From Dehalococcoidia bacterium (lineage in GTDB: Bacteria > Chloroflexota > Dehalococcoidia > UBA2979), in assembly GCA_028279505.1 (NCBI GenBank), contig JANQNP010000126.1:1-64000 (forward strand): a stretch of 64,000 nucleotides of DNA. The letters are read 5' to 3'. The notes under the pieces are model-generated. The model saw nothing but the letters and a program-made list of their open reading frames with translations, searched no databases and had not been told where the DNA came from. Both the position numbers and the translations under genes were made by a program. Below, one piece after another: positions 26,272 through 34,003 of this stretch (its first letter is position 1; each line of letters starts with the position of its first letter).

Positions 26272-27218
26272 CGCGGCACCTTCTTCCCGACGCCGGCGCC
26301 GTCGGCGAGGTATTCGAAGACGCTTTCGAGGGAGTCGTCGAGGGGCTGGACGCGCTGGAGGCGGACGGCGCTGGCCTGGGCGGCGACGGGGATCGCCTGC
26401 TGGAGCGCGCGGACGTCGGTGCCGAGGACGCGGAGGCCGTCGTCGTCGATGGTGAGCGACTCGACGGCGCCCTCGCTTGCTAGGGCCGAGGCGAGGACGC
26501 GCGGGGCGTCGCAGTCGACGCGGACGAGGTAGGGGCGCTGGTTGAGGCGGCGGCGGATGGCGCGGTAGTCGCCGGCGGCGGCGAGCTTGCCGCCGACGAT
26601 CAGGAGGATGCGGTCGGCCATGGACTCGACCTCCTCGAGGATGTGGGAGGAGATGAGGATGGTGCGGCCCTGCTTCGCGAGATCGCTGATCACGTCCATG
26701 AACTCGAGGCGCTGACGGGGGTCGGTGCCGCTCAGGGGCTCGTCGAGCATGAGGACCTCGGGGTCGTGGACGAGCGCGTGGGCGAGGCGCATCCGCTGGC
26801 GCATGCCGCGGGAGTAGCCGCCGAGCTTGCGGTGCTGGTCGTCGGTCATGCGGACGATCTCGATGGCGCGGTCGGTGGCCGCGGCGACGTCAGGGACGCC
26901 GGTGAGGGTGGCGGCGAGTTCCACGAACTGGCGGCCGGTGAGGTAGGAGTAGATCTGCTCGTGGGCGGTCATGACGCCGAGCCGCTTGTAGATGCCGGGA
27001 TTGTTGCGGACGGGCTCGTCGAGGACGGTGATGTCGCCCTCGGAGGGGCGGGCGAGGCCGGCGAGGAGTCGCAGGAGCGTGGTCTTGCCGGCGCCGTTCG
27101 GACCGACGAGGCCGGTAACGCCGGGGTAGACCTCGAACGAGATGTCGTTGACGGCGACGACGCTGCCGAACCAGCGGGAAGCGCGGTCGACGCGGATGGT
27201 GGGGTGGCCGTCGTTCAT
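26268..27218 (-). CDS. ABC transporter ATP-binding protein (exporter type)
   Basis: The 316-residue ATPase begins MNDGHPTIRVDRASRWFGSV at an ATG overlapping the previous stop. Motifs: Walker A GPNGAGKTT, signature GGYSRGMRQRMRLAHALVHDPEVLMLDEPLSGTDP and the SSHILEEVE H-loop. The C-terminal 90 residues form the regulatory beta-rich domain of CcmA/NatA-like exporters. It is one of two ATPases in the operon, each directly followed by its own permease. Confidence 0.9.
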   Translation of the reverse strand: MNDGHPTIRVDRASRWFGSVVAVNDISFEVYPGVTGLVGPNGAGKTTLLRLLAGLARPSEGDITVLDEPVRNNPGIYKRLGVMTAHEQIYSYLTGRQFVELAATLTGVPDVAAATDRAIEIVRMTDDQHRKLGGYSRGMRQRMRLAHALVHDPEVLMLDEPLSGTDPRQRLEFMDVISDLAKQGRTILISSHILEEVESMADRILLIVGGKLAAAGDYRAIRRRLNQRPYLVRVDCDAPRVLASALASEGAVESLTIDDDGLRVLGTDVRALQQAIPVAAQASAVRLQRVQPLDDSLESVFEYLADGAGVGKKVPR

Positions 27219-28126
27219 CCGGCGGCTCCCCGGTAGCGCCACCACATCACGACCCAGCCGATCGCGACGATGGCGGCGACGTCGGCGACGTAGATCCAGT
27301 TGGCGAGCGGCGCGTCGCCCTGGACGTCGCGGAAGATCCAGTCGTTGACGTTGAGGACGGCCTGGAGCATGTCGATCAGGCCGAGGTAGTCGCCGGCGGA
27401 TCCGCTGACGAGCTCGGAGAGGATCTCGCCCACGATCGAGAAGAGGATCAGCACGCCGAGCGCGGCGCCGGCGGCGTAGGGCCGGCGATCGGTGAAGGAG
27501 GAGACGGCGAGGGCGACGGTGGTGAGCATCGCGGCCATGACCATCCCAGAGAGGGCGACCTGCGGGAGGATCTCGAGGTTGTCGGTGACCCAGTCGAAGG
27601 GGCTGTCGGCGATCATCGAGCGGGTAAGGAAGATCAGGAGCTGCGGGAGCCAGAGGATGACGGTGCTGACGGTGAAGAAGCCGAGCCAGCGGGCGACGAC
27701 GTAGTTCATCGGGGTGAGCGGGCGGGTGAAGTAGAGGACGAGGACGTTGCTGCGCCGGTCCGGGCAGAACATCTCCGGCCCGATCATCGAGGCGTAGAGG
27801 ATCAAGGGGATCAGCGCGAACTCGTAGTACTCGCGGTTGGAGAGACCGTCGAGCTCCAGCTCGTCGACGTCGCCGCCGAACGAAGAGACGAAGCCGGCGA
27901 TCACGACGACGAAGACGGCGGGCAGCAGGACGAGGACGATCAGGCCGAGCGGCAGCAGCTTCGAGGAGAGGCTGCGGCCGAGGCCGAGCGAGGCGCGGAT
28001 CGAGTCGCGCCAGATCGCGCGGATGGCCTGGGGGCGACCGGAGCGCTCGCCTTCGAAGCGCTGGTAGCCGAGGTCGTAGACCTCTCCTTCGGTGGAGCGC
28101 TGGCGCGGTTGGACCTCAGTGGTCAC
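27215..28126 (-). CDS. ABC-2 type transporter permease
   Basis: The 303-residue protein starts at GTG, overlapping the stop of the first ATPase (GTGA). A charged N-terminus (DLGYQRFEGERSGR, common in bacterial ABC-2 permeases that follow such ATPases) precedes about six membrane helices. PEMFCPDRRSNVLVLYFTRPLTPMNYVVARWLG is the cytoplasmic coupling segment. Its own stop overlaps the next ATPase start. Confidence 0.85.
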   Translation of the reverse strand: MTTEVQPRQRSTEGEVYDLGYQRFEGERSGRPQAIRAIWRDSIRASLGLGRSLSSKLLPLGLIVLVLLPAVFVVVIAGFVSSFGGDVDELELDGLSNREYYEFALIPLILYASMIGPEMFCPDRRSNVLVLYFTRPLTPMNYVVARWLGFFTVSTVILWLPQLLIFLTRSMIADSPFDWVTDNLEILPQVALSGMVMAAMLTTVALAVSSFTDRRPYAAGAALGVLILFSIVGEILSELVSGSAGDYLGLIDMLQAVLNVNDWIFRDVQGDAPLANWIYVADVAAIVAIGWVVMWWRYRGAAG

Positions 28127-29055
28127 GCGTTGTCGCTCTCGCTGAGCGACTGGAGCGCGGGGTCATCGCGGAAGAGCTCGGTGAGCGAGTGCTGGCGCGG
28201 CGCCATGGAATAGAGGAGCGCGCCGGAGCTGACGATCGCGTCGCGGATGATGTCGAAGCCGGCGTCGTCGACGTTCTCGACGACGATCGACTCGCCCTCG
28301 ATGCGCGACTCGATGCCGCGGCGGCCGAGTTCGGCGAGGAAGTCGTCGGCACCCTCGGTGACCTGGATGGCGAGCAGCGTGGTCTCGGTGGTGAAGCCGG
28401 CGACGGAGCCTTCGCGGGAGACGGCGCCGGCGTCGAGCACGATCACGCGGTCGCAGGTGCGCTCGACATCGCCCATGAGGTGGGAGGAGAGGACGACGCT
28501 GATCCCGAACTCGCGGCCGGTGTGCTCGACGAGCTCGAGCATCTGCTGGCGGCCCATGGGGTCGAGGCCGGCGGTGGGCTCGTCGAGGAGGACGAGCGCC
28601 GGGTCGTGGACGAGCGCCTGGGCGAGCTTGACGCGCTGCTTCATGCCGGTGGAGTAGTCGCCGAGGGGGCGGTATCGCTCCTCCTCGAGGCCGACGTGGC
28701 GGAGGGTGTCGGCGGCGCGGACGCGGGCGTCGTGCGATGGGAGCCCGGAGAGCTGGCCCATGTAGGAGAGGAACTCGATCGCATCCATGTTCCGGGGGAG
28801 GCAGTCGTGCTCCGGCATGTAGCCGATGCGCTGGCGGGCCTGGGGTTGCTCGGAAACATCAACGCCCTCGAAGAGGGCGCGTCCGGCGGTGGGGCCGATG
28901 AGTCCGAGGAAGAGCTTGAGGGCGGTGCTCTTGCCGGCTCCGTTCGCTCCCAGCAGTCCGGTAATGCCCGATTCGACGGCGAAGCTGACGCCGTCGAGGG
29001 CGCGCACGGAGCCGTAGTGCTTCTTGAGCTGCTGCGCTTCGAGGAGTGCGGGCAT
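28123..29055 (-). CDS. ABC transporter ATP-binding protein (exporter type)
   Basis: The 310-residue ATPase has Walker A GANGAGKST, YMPEHDCLPRNM in the Q-loop region, signature DYSTGMKQRVKLAQALVHDPALVLLDEPTAGLDP and the H-loop in LSSHLMGDVE. The C-terminal domain is of the NatA type. It is the first gene of the operon ATPase-permease-ATPase-permease, every junction being a 4-base overlap. TATACT lies 7 nt before the ATG, so the operon mRNA is probably leaderless. The neighbouring phoB operon is separate. Confidence 0.92.
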   Translation of the reverse strand: MPALLEAQQLKKHYGSVRALDGVSFAVESGITGLLGANGAGKSTALKLFLGLIGPTAGRALFEGVDVSEQPQARQRIGYMPEHDCLPRNMDAIEFLSYMGQLSGLPSHDARVRAADTLRHVGLEEERYRPLGDYSTGMKQRVKLAQALVHDPALVLLDEPTAGLDPMGRQQMLELVEHTGREFGISVVLSSHLMGDVERTCDRVIVLDAGAVSREGSVAGFTTETTLLAIQVTEGADDFLAELGRRGIESRIEGESIVVENVDDAGFDIIRDAIVSSGALLYSMAPRQHSLTELFRDDPALQSLSESDNA

Positions 29056-29062
29056 GGCAGCG

Positions 29063-29068
29063 AGTATA
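29063..29068 (-). promoter_or_regulatory. -10 element of a leaderless promoter (ABC exporter operon)
   Basis: TATACT on the minus strand ends 7 nt before the ATG at 29055. Confidence 0.55.
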
Positions 29069-29121
29069 GGGCCCGCACTGCTTCAGCCAGCGTCCCTCGT
29101 TGGGGGTATATCGCCGGGCGG

Positions 29122-29147
29122 CGGGCCGGATCAGGCGATCCGGCCCG
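29122..29147. repeat. Perfect 11-bp stem hairpin in a divergent intergenic region
   Basis: CGGGCCGGATC pairs with GATCCGGCCCG around AGGC. It lies between divergent genes, so a terminator role for either is not obvious; it may mark the edge of the accessory segment. Confidence 0.5.
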
Positions 29148-29234
29148 TCAACACTGGGCGAGGTCGCGGGGGCTTCGCGTGACCCAGGATTGTGTGGATA
29201 CGCTAGTGGCCTCCCCTAGGTCGGGTTGGCGTGC

Positions 29235-30446
29235 ATGTTGTCGAGGCTGGTGGGACCGGCGGTTTCGGTTGTGGGCGGCTTGCTTTTGTTCTTCGCCGGT
29301 GTCGGACCGCAGGAAGCCCGCGAAAACGCGGCTGAGTGGATCGCAGAGATCCCGACGACCGACCTCGGACAGTGGCTTCTCGCGCTGGGCGGCGCGGCGT
29401 TGATTGCGCTGGGCGCGGTGTGGGGTTCGATGGTCTACCAGAAGCGGGGTGCAAGCCGAGACGACCAAGAGGCGGCGACCACAGATGGCGGGGCCGGACG
29501 ACTTGAAGCCGCCGACGAGGAGTTCTCGAAAGCTGTCGTCCGGGAGACCGGTGCGTTGCTCCGCGCGACGGAGGCAGAGCAGAGGGTCTCGGAGTTAGAA
29601 ACAGATTTGGCAGCAACGAGAGGGGCGGCGTCCGAGCCGCAGCCACTGCCGCCACCGGACGAGCAGCTTGTGATCCTGCTGCGTCGCTACGGGAAGCCAG
29701 CACATGAGGCTCTGATTGCTGTTATCGACGATGCGACGTCGAAATGCTTCGACATCGGAGGTTGGCAAGCCACCACCGCTCGGCTCGTCCGAGACCACGT
29801 CCTAATGCCCGCAAAGGGGTCGCTCACGGCGGCGATGGCCAGTGCAGCCGGAGAAGGCGACCTGTCGCTCGACGAGGCGTTCCGGCTGTTCTACATCGAC
29901 TACAACGACTTGGCCGCCTACGGATTCCATCTTGGCCACCGTGACGTTGCCCTCGACTCAAAGCGCCTCGGGCTGTGGATCGACCGTGAGGCCCGATTCG
30001 AGAAGGAGTTCTTGGATCGGGCCGCGGGAAACAACGCGGGAGTGCTTGCGAACTTTGCTCCATCCACACCAGAAGGCCGGCGACTGCTTCGCGGGCTCTA
30101 CGAGCGGCGCGACGAGCTTGCGGACGAGCGCATGTACGAGTTTGCAACCACCGCGATTGCCACCGGCACGAGGTGCCGGAACCGGCTTGCGAAGGGATTC
30201 CCGATCGCAACAAGTGAGTTGCTGAAGTGGCGCACGTTGACGGCCAATCTCCTTGAGACTCTCGATCGTGAGAAGGCGGCAGAGTTCAGGAAGGCACAGA
30301 CTCCGAGGAACCCGATTCGGGACCCCGCCCTGACAGCAGATCAAACGCTCGACCTCGATCGAGCGATGGCGCAGCTGGAGTTCCTCGAAGAACTCGCCGC
30401 GTCTAGCTCGCCGCCAGATCCAGATAGATCAGAGGGTCGGCTGTGA
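29235..30446 (+). CDS. Membrane-anchored hypothetical protein, accessory
   Basis: From the ATG at 29235 (a TTG three codons earlier is possible) the 403-residue product has two membrane helices (about residues 8-24 and 47-65), a charged coiled-coil stretch (DEEFSKAVVRETGALLRATEAEQRVSELETDL) and a long helical cytoplasmic domain with FRLFYIDYNDLAAYGFHLGHRDVALDSKRLGLWIDREARFEKEFL. I do not recognise the domain. Codon usage is less G+C-biased than neighbours (TTAGAAACAG-type text), suggesting transfer. The last 15 or so residues are antisense to a transposase remnant, so the original C-terminus may be lost. Confidence 0.65.
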   Translation: MLSRLVGPAVSVVGGLLLFFAGVGPQEARENAAEWIAEIPTTDLGQWLLALGGAALIALGAVWGSMVYQKRGASRDDQEAATTDGGAGRLEAADEEFSKAVVRETGALLRATEAEQRVSELETDLAATRGAASEPQPLPPPDEQLVILLRRYGKPAHEALIAVIDDATSKCFDIGGWQATTARLVRDHVLMPAKGSLTAAMASAAGEGDLSLDEAFRLFYIDYNDLAAYGFHLGHRDVALDSKRLGLWIDREARFEKEFLDRAAGNNAGVLANFAPSTPEGRRLLRGLYERRDELADERMYEFATTAIATGTRCRNRLAKGFPIATSELLKWRTLTANLLETLDREKAAEFRKAQTPRNPIRDPALTADQTLDLDRAMAQLEFLEELAASSSPPDPDRSEGRL

Positions 30447-30838
30447 CGAGCACGCGCAACGTCTTGCGGAAGATGTGCTCATCGTCGCGGTGTGGTTGAC
30501 GAGCGACTCTAGCTCGTCGCGGTAGGCCGGAGGATGTTTCACGCTCGGACGGTGGATAGGAACCAAGCGGTCTTGTACGTGACGCCGAGCACCCGCTTGA
30601 CCTGGTTCGATGCGATGCGCTGCTTCGACTCGGCGATCAGGAACGCCACGAGATACCAGTTCCAGAGCGGAACCTTCGGGTCTTGGAGCACTTCTACCGC
30701 ACGCACGCTGAACTGGTGCTGACACTACCTTTCAGCGGTGTGCGCCGCGCGACGGAATGTCGGTGATCCTGCCCCCCGAACGCCCCGCAACGACGGCAGA
30801 TCAACCCCTCCAGCCAGGTCGTCGGCTCCGCTGGCGAG
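30403..30838 (-). pseudogene. Decayed IS1595/ISXO2-type transposase fragment
   Basis: Read leftward, frame one (30838-30726) gives the zinc-ribbon start TWLEGLICRRCGAFGG. After a one-base frame change, 30725-30539 gives FSVRAVEVLQDPKVPLWNWY then LVAFLIAESKQRIASNQVKR and VLGVTYKTAWFL, matching the ISXO2-like pattern FSV..GT.F...K.PL..W......ESKKGISS.QL.R.LGV.YKTAW. A stop follows, the catalytic middle is absent, and 30483-30403 gives DDEHIFRKTLRVLVTADPL to a stop, like the family's C-terminus. It is a dead remnant with a frameshift and a large internal deletion. No terminal inverted repeats could be defined. Confidence 0.7.
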
Positions 30839-30841
30839 GGG

Positions 30842-31774
30842 CTAGGTGGTTGGCGCCGCCTCGATCGCCGGGGTGGGCTCCGATGCGGTCGGGGTGTCGC
30901 CGCCTCGGAAGCCGCGCCAGACGAGGAGGGCGATGGCGCCCGTGCCGGCGAGCCCGGCGAGGGTCGCGACCAGGAAGCCAAGGACGGGGATCCAACCGAC
31001 GAGCTGGAGGAGCCCGACGCCGATGAAGGCAGCGAGGTAGGGGTGGTCCGGCGTCTCGTCGGGGCGACCGCGGTAGAGGATCCAGGTGCCGAGTCGGAGG
31101 CCGGCCACGGTGTAGCCAACGATTGCGAGCGCGGGGAGGATCATCGCGACGATCATCAGGCCGGTCGGGATGCCGATGACGGTGATGAAGGCGAGGAGCG
31201 CGACGAGCGGGACGGTGACCCAGAGGATCAGGGCAGCGAGGGCGACGGAGCCGGTGTCGCTGGTGATCGCAAGGCCGGCCGCGTTCGACTGGCGTCCGGC
31301 GACGGCGGCGATGGCGAACGCCAAGACGACGATGGCGACGGAGAGGCCGATGTATAGCAGGACGGAGATGACGCCGAGCGCGATGCCGAAGCCGACCTCG
31401 CCACCTTCGTAGACGCTGCCGGCGATGCGTGCATCGACGCCCTGGTTCAGGTTGCCGTCGACGAGGTGCAGATCCTGGGAGATGAGCGTGGAGCCGGTGA
31501 GGGCGACCTCGCCCGAGACGACGGTGAGGTTGCGGACGGTGGCGTCGTCCAGGGTGATGTCGCCGCTGACGACGACGACGTCGTCGACGGTCCCTCGGAC
31601 GGTTGCGTCGCCGTCGAGGACGATCAGGGTCTCGACGGTCTCATCTGCGTCGACGGTGACGGTGCCGCCGATGCGGAGCAAGAGGCCGTCGTCGCCGCTG
31701 GTCTGGGCGTAGGCGACGGCGGGGGTGAGCACGAGCAGCGCCGCGATGGCGATCGCTATGAGTCGCTTGTTCAT
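30842..31774 (-). CDS. Polymer-forming (bactofilin-like) membrane protein
   Basis: The 310-residue protein begins MNKRLIAIAIAALLVLTPAV with a cleavable signal (AYA-QT), preceded by a strong AGGAGG site, which selects this ATG. Residues about 35-115 are short beta repeats (TVTVDADETVETLIVLDGDATVRGTVDDVVVVSGDITL), the right-handed beta-solenoid pattern of polymer-forming cytoskeletal/bactofilin domains, here outside the membrane. About six membrane helices follow from 125 to 290. The tail is Thr/Pro/Glu-rich. The role is probably envelope structure; uncertain. Confidence 0.8.
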   Translation of the reverse strand: MNKRLIAIAIAALLVLTPAVAYAQTSGDDGLLLRIGGTVTVDADETVETLIVLDGDATVRGTVDDVVVVSGDITLDDATVRNLTVVSGEVALTGSTLISQDLHLVDGNLNQGVDARIAGSVYEGGEVGFGIALGVISVLLYIGLSVAIVVLAFAIAAVAGRQSNAAGLAITSDTGSVALAALILWVTVPLVALLAFITVIGIPTGLMIVAMILPALAIVGYTVAGLRLGTWILYRGRPDETPDHPYLAAFIGVGLLQLVGWIPVLGFLVATLAGLAGTGAIALLVWRGFRGGDTPTASEPTPAIEAAPTT

Positions 31775-32007
31775 GGGAGTCCTCCTCACCGGGTATCCGG
31801 TGGCGGTGAGTGTCGGCTCGGCACGGGCTTCTCGCGTCTCCCGTTCGGGGGATTCCGAGGGCCGCGCGAGTCGACCGCGGGCCATGGCCTAGTACGGCCA
31901 TCGGTAGGCGCGAGGTTAGGACCGGGCGATCGGGCACCCGAGGGGCGAACGGCCTCGGACGTTTGCCCTAATGTCCCAGCCGGCCGACGCACCCCAGGCG
32001 ATGCGCG
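31775..32007. other. Intergenic region, little seen
   Basis: This 233-base gap upstream of the bactofilin-like gene holds an inverted repeat ATGGCC-TAGTAC-GGCCAT at 31884-31901. I could not place a promoter with confidence. Confidence 0.3.
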
Positions 32008-33085
32008 CTAGGTGGCGAGCCACTCGAGCCAGCGGCCGTGGGGGTTGGCGTTGGCGAGGTGGGTGACCGAGCGCTCGCCGCCCTCGATCCAATGGAGAAA
32101 CAGCTCGGAGTAGTCGACGCCGGTGCCTTCCATCGTGATGAACGCGAGCGGCCGCTCGCGCGAGACGGCGGTCATCGCGTCGAACATTCGCTGCCGGCCT
32201 TCGCGGGGGATCTGGTAGAGCGCGTGGGTGGCGAAGACGCAGAGCTGAGCGTTCGCCGGTGCCTCAGCGAGGAGGGCAGGCAGGTCGCGGGTGGCGTCGC
32301 CTCGGATGACGCGCGGGGGATCCGGATTGTGCGATCGCGATGGCGGCCCCGAGGCGCTGGTGGCGCTCGACGTGTTCGGGCCAGATGAGGGCGCGGAGCC
32401 AGCGGACAGCGTCGGGGTCCTCTATGTCGACGGGGTCGAGTTCGAGGCCGGCGCTCCAGGCGACCTCGATGGCGTCGGGTAGCGGTGGGGTCGTGTCGCC
32501 GCGGACCTCGGCGGTGAGCTGGACCGCCGAGGCAGGATCGCCCCAACTGGCCAGCTCAGCGTCATCGCGCTGATAGCGGTAGGCGTAGCGGTCCCAGCGG
32601 AGGTTGAGGCCGGCGCTGGCGCCGACCTCGATGACCGCGAGCGGGCGACCGGGGTTGCGGGCGGCCGCGGCGGCGAAGGCCGGGAGGAGCGTGGTGCAAC
32701 GCTGGATGACATTGGTCTGAACGCGGCGGGTGCGGAGGAGCGCGTCGATCTCGGCGCGGTGGTCGAGGACGTAGGCGCGGAAGTGCGTAACGGCCCCGGA
32801 GGGATCGCCGTCGCCGCCGAGGTCGCGGTAGTAGGCGCACAGCGGGGCGGCTTCGTCTTCGAGTAGGAGGTAGTGGACGGCGCCGAACAGGAGGTTCGGC
32901 GGCGGCTGCGACGCGGGGACGGGGGCGGCGACGGCGAGCAGTTCGGGGTCCTCGGCGATGGCCGCGCACAGCGCCTCGTAGAGGTGGGCTTCGAGCTGCG
33001 GCGCCTCGAACTCGCCGAAGTCGCGGAAGACGAGGGCGAGGTTCTCCGGTGAGCGGTCGCCGTGGACCGGGCGCTCGCGCGTCAC
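32008..33085 (-). pseudogene. DUF2332 family protein, interrupted by one frameshift
   Basis: From GTG at 33085 the frame reads a DUF2332 protein (LALVFRDFGEFEAPQLEAHLYEAL; AVIEVGASAGLNLRWDRYAYRY; ALIWPEHVERHQRLGAAIAIA) and then turns into unrelated Arg/Pro-rich text. Removing one base near 32325-32332 restores the family end: DPPRVIRGDATRDLPALLAEAPANAQLCVFATHALYQIP... to HLANANPHGRWLEWLAT and a stop at 32008. The repaired product is about 358 residues, the family's normal length. Both halves look under selection, so a sequencing error or very recent mutation is likely. The fold resembles a methyltransferase (EVGASAGLN), but function is unknown. Confidence 0.8.
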
Positions 33086-33115
33086 CGCTGACTGTTCACA
33101 GGTAGGGTCCGGCCG

Positions 33116-33961
33116 TCACTTCCGCAGCTCGGTGGCCGTGGCCTCGTTGGCGACGATCACGGGCTGGCGCCAGCTGACGAAGGCGGTGGGGTCGATCGCG
33201 GCGAGCGGCTCCCAGGCCGCGGCGCCCTTCGCCTTCGTCCAGATCTCGTGGCCGCCGGCGGGGACAAGGACCGCGCTGGCGGCGATGTCCCAGACGTGCG
33301 GGTCAGGGTTGCGCGCGCCGGCGAGTACACCGGCGGCGACCAGTGCGCCCTCGAGGGCCGTCGAACCCAGAGAGCGGTAGTCCCAACCTCCCGCGCGGCG
33401 ACTGTTGCCCATCGGCGTCGCGACGATCTGGCGCATACGGCCGTTGGACGAATCGCCGTGCTGGGGCATCGGCTCACCGTCGAAGTTGAGCGCGCCGCCG
33501 CGGTGGGCGTGGTAGACGCCCGGGGTGCCTCGGTGGGTGGCGACGCCCCAGACGGCGGCAGCGACGGGGGTAGGGCCGTCGAAGACGCCGATGGAGCAGG
33601 AGTAGAAGGGGAGGCCGTTGACGAAGTTCTGAGTGCCGTCGATGGGGTCGACGGCCCAGGTGAAGCGGGCGCCGGGGAGGAAGGTGTCGACGGTCTCTTC
33701 GCCGAGGAAGGCGTGGTCCGGGTAGCGGGTGAGGATGCGGTTGCGGATCAGCTCCTCGGTCGCTCGGTCCACGTCGGAGACGGGGTCGATCGGGGCGCGT
33801 TCGCCGGCGGGCTTGTCCTTGTACGAGACGAAGATCTCGCGACCGAGCGCGTCGAGGATGGCGGCGCCCGCCTCGGCGGCGACGGAGTAGGCGGTCTGTT
33901 CGAGGTCGGTGAGCTCCTCGGGAGAGGTAGGTGGCTCGGGGGCAGCGTCAGGCATCGGCAC
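33116..33961 (-). CDS. Inositol monophosphatase family protein
   Basis: The 281-residue protein has the metal-dependent sugar phosphatase motifs: DPVSDVDRATEELI, FLGEET (metal Glu), FTWAVDPIDGTQNFVNGLPFYSCSIG (metal Asp pair) and HVWDIAASAVLVPAGG (third metal Asp). It hydrolyses a phosphate monoester such as inositol phosphate or histidinol phosphate. Start is GTG at 33961 or ATG two codons later. It lies downstream of the B12 mutase, 42 bases apart, in the same direction. Confidence 0.9.
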   Translation of the reverse strand: MPMPDAAPEPPTSPEELTDLEQTAYSVAAEAGAAILDALGREIFVSYKDKPAGERAPIDPVSDVDRATEELIRNRILTRYPDHAFLGEETVDTFLPGARFTWAVDPIDGTQNFVNGLPFYSCSIGVFDGPTPVAAAVWGVATHRGTPGVYHAHRGGALNFDGEPMPQHGDSSNGRMRQIVATPMGNSRRAGGWDYRSLGSTALEGALVAAGVLAGARNPDPHVWDIAASAVLVPAGGHEIWTKAKGAAAWEPLAAIDPTAFVSWRQPVIVANEATATELRK

Positions 33962-34003
33962 TCACTTCACTGCCCCGCCGCACCCGAACTTGACCGAGCG
34001 GCG

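Noticed and set aside
29187..29197. Single DnaA-box-like sequence (TGTGTGGATAC)
   Set aside because: One imperfect box without a cluster or an unwinding element does not support an origin at this exact site.
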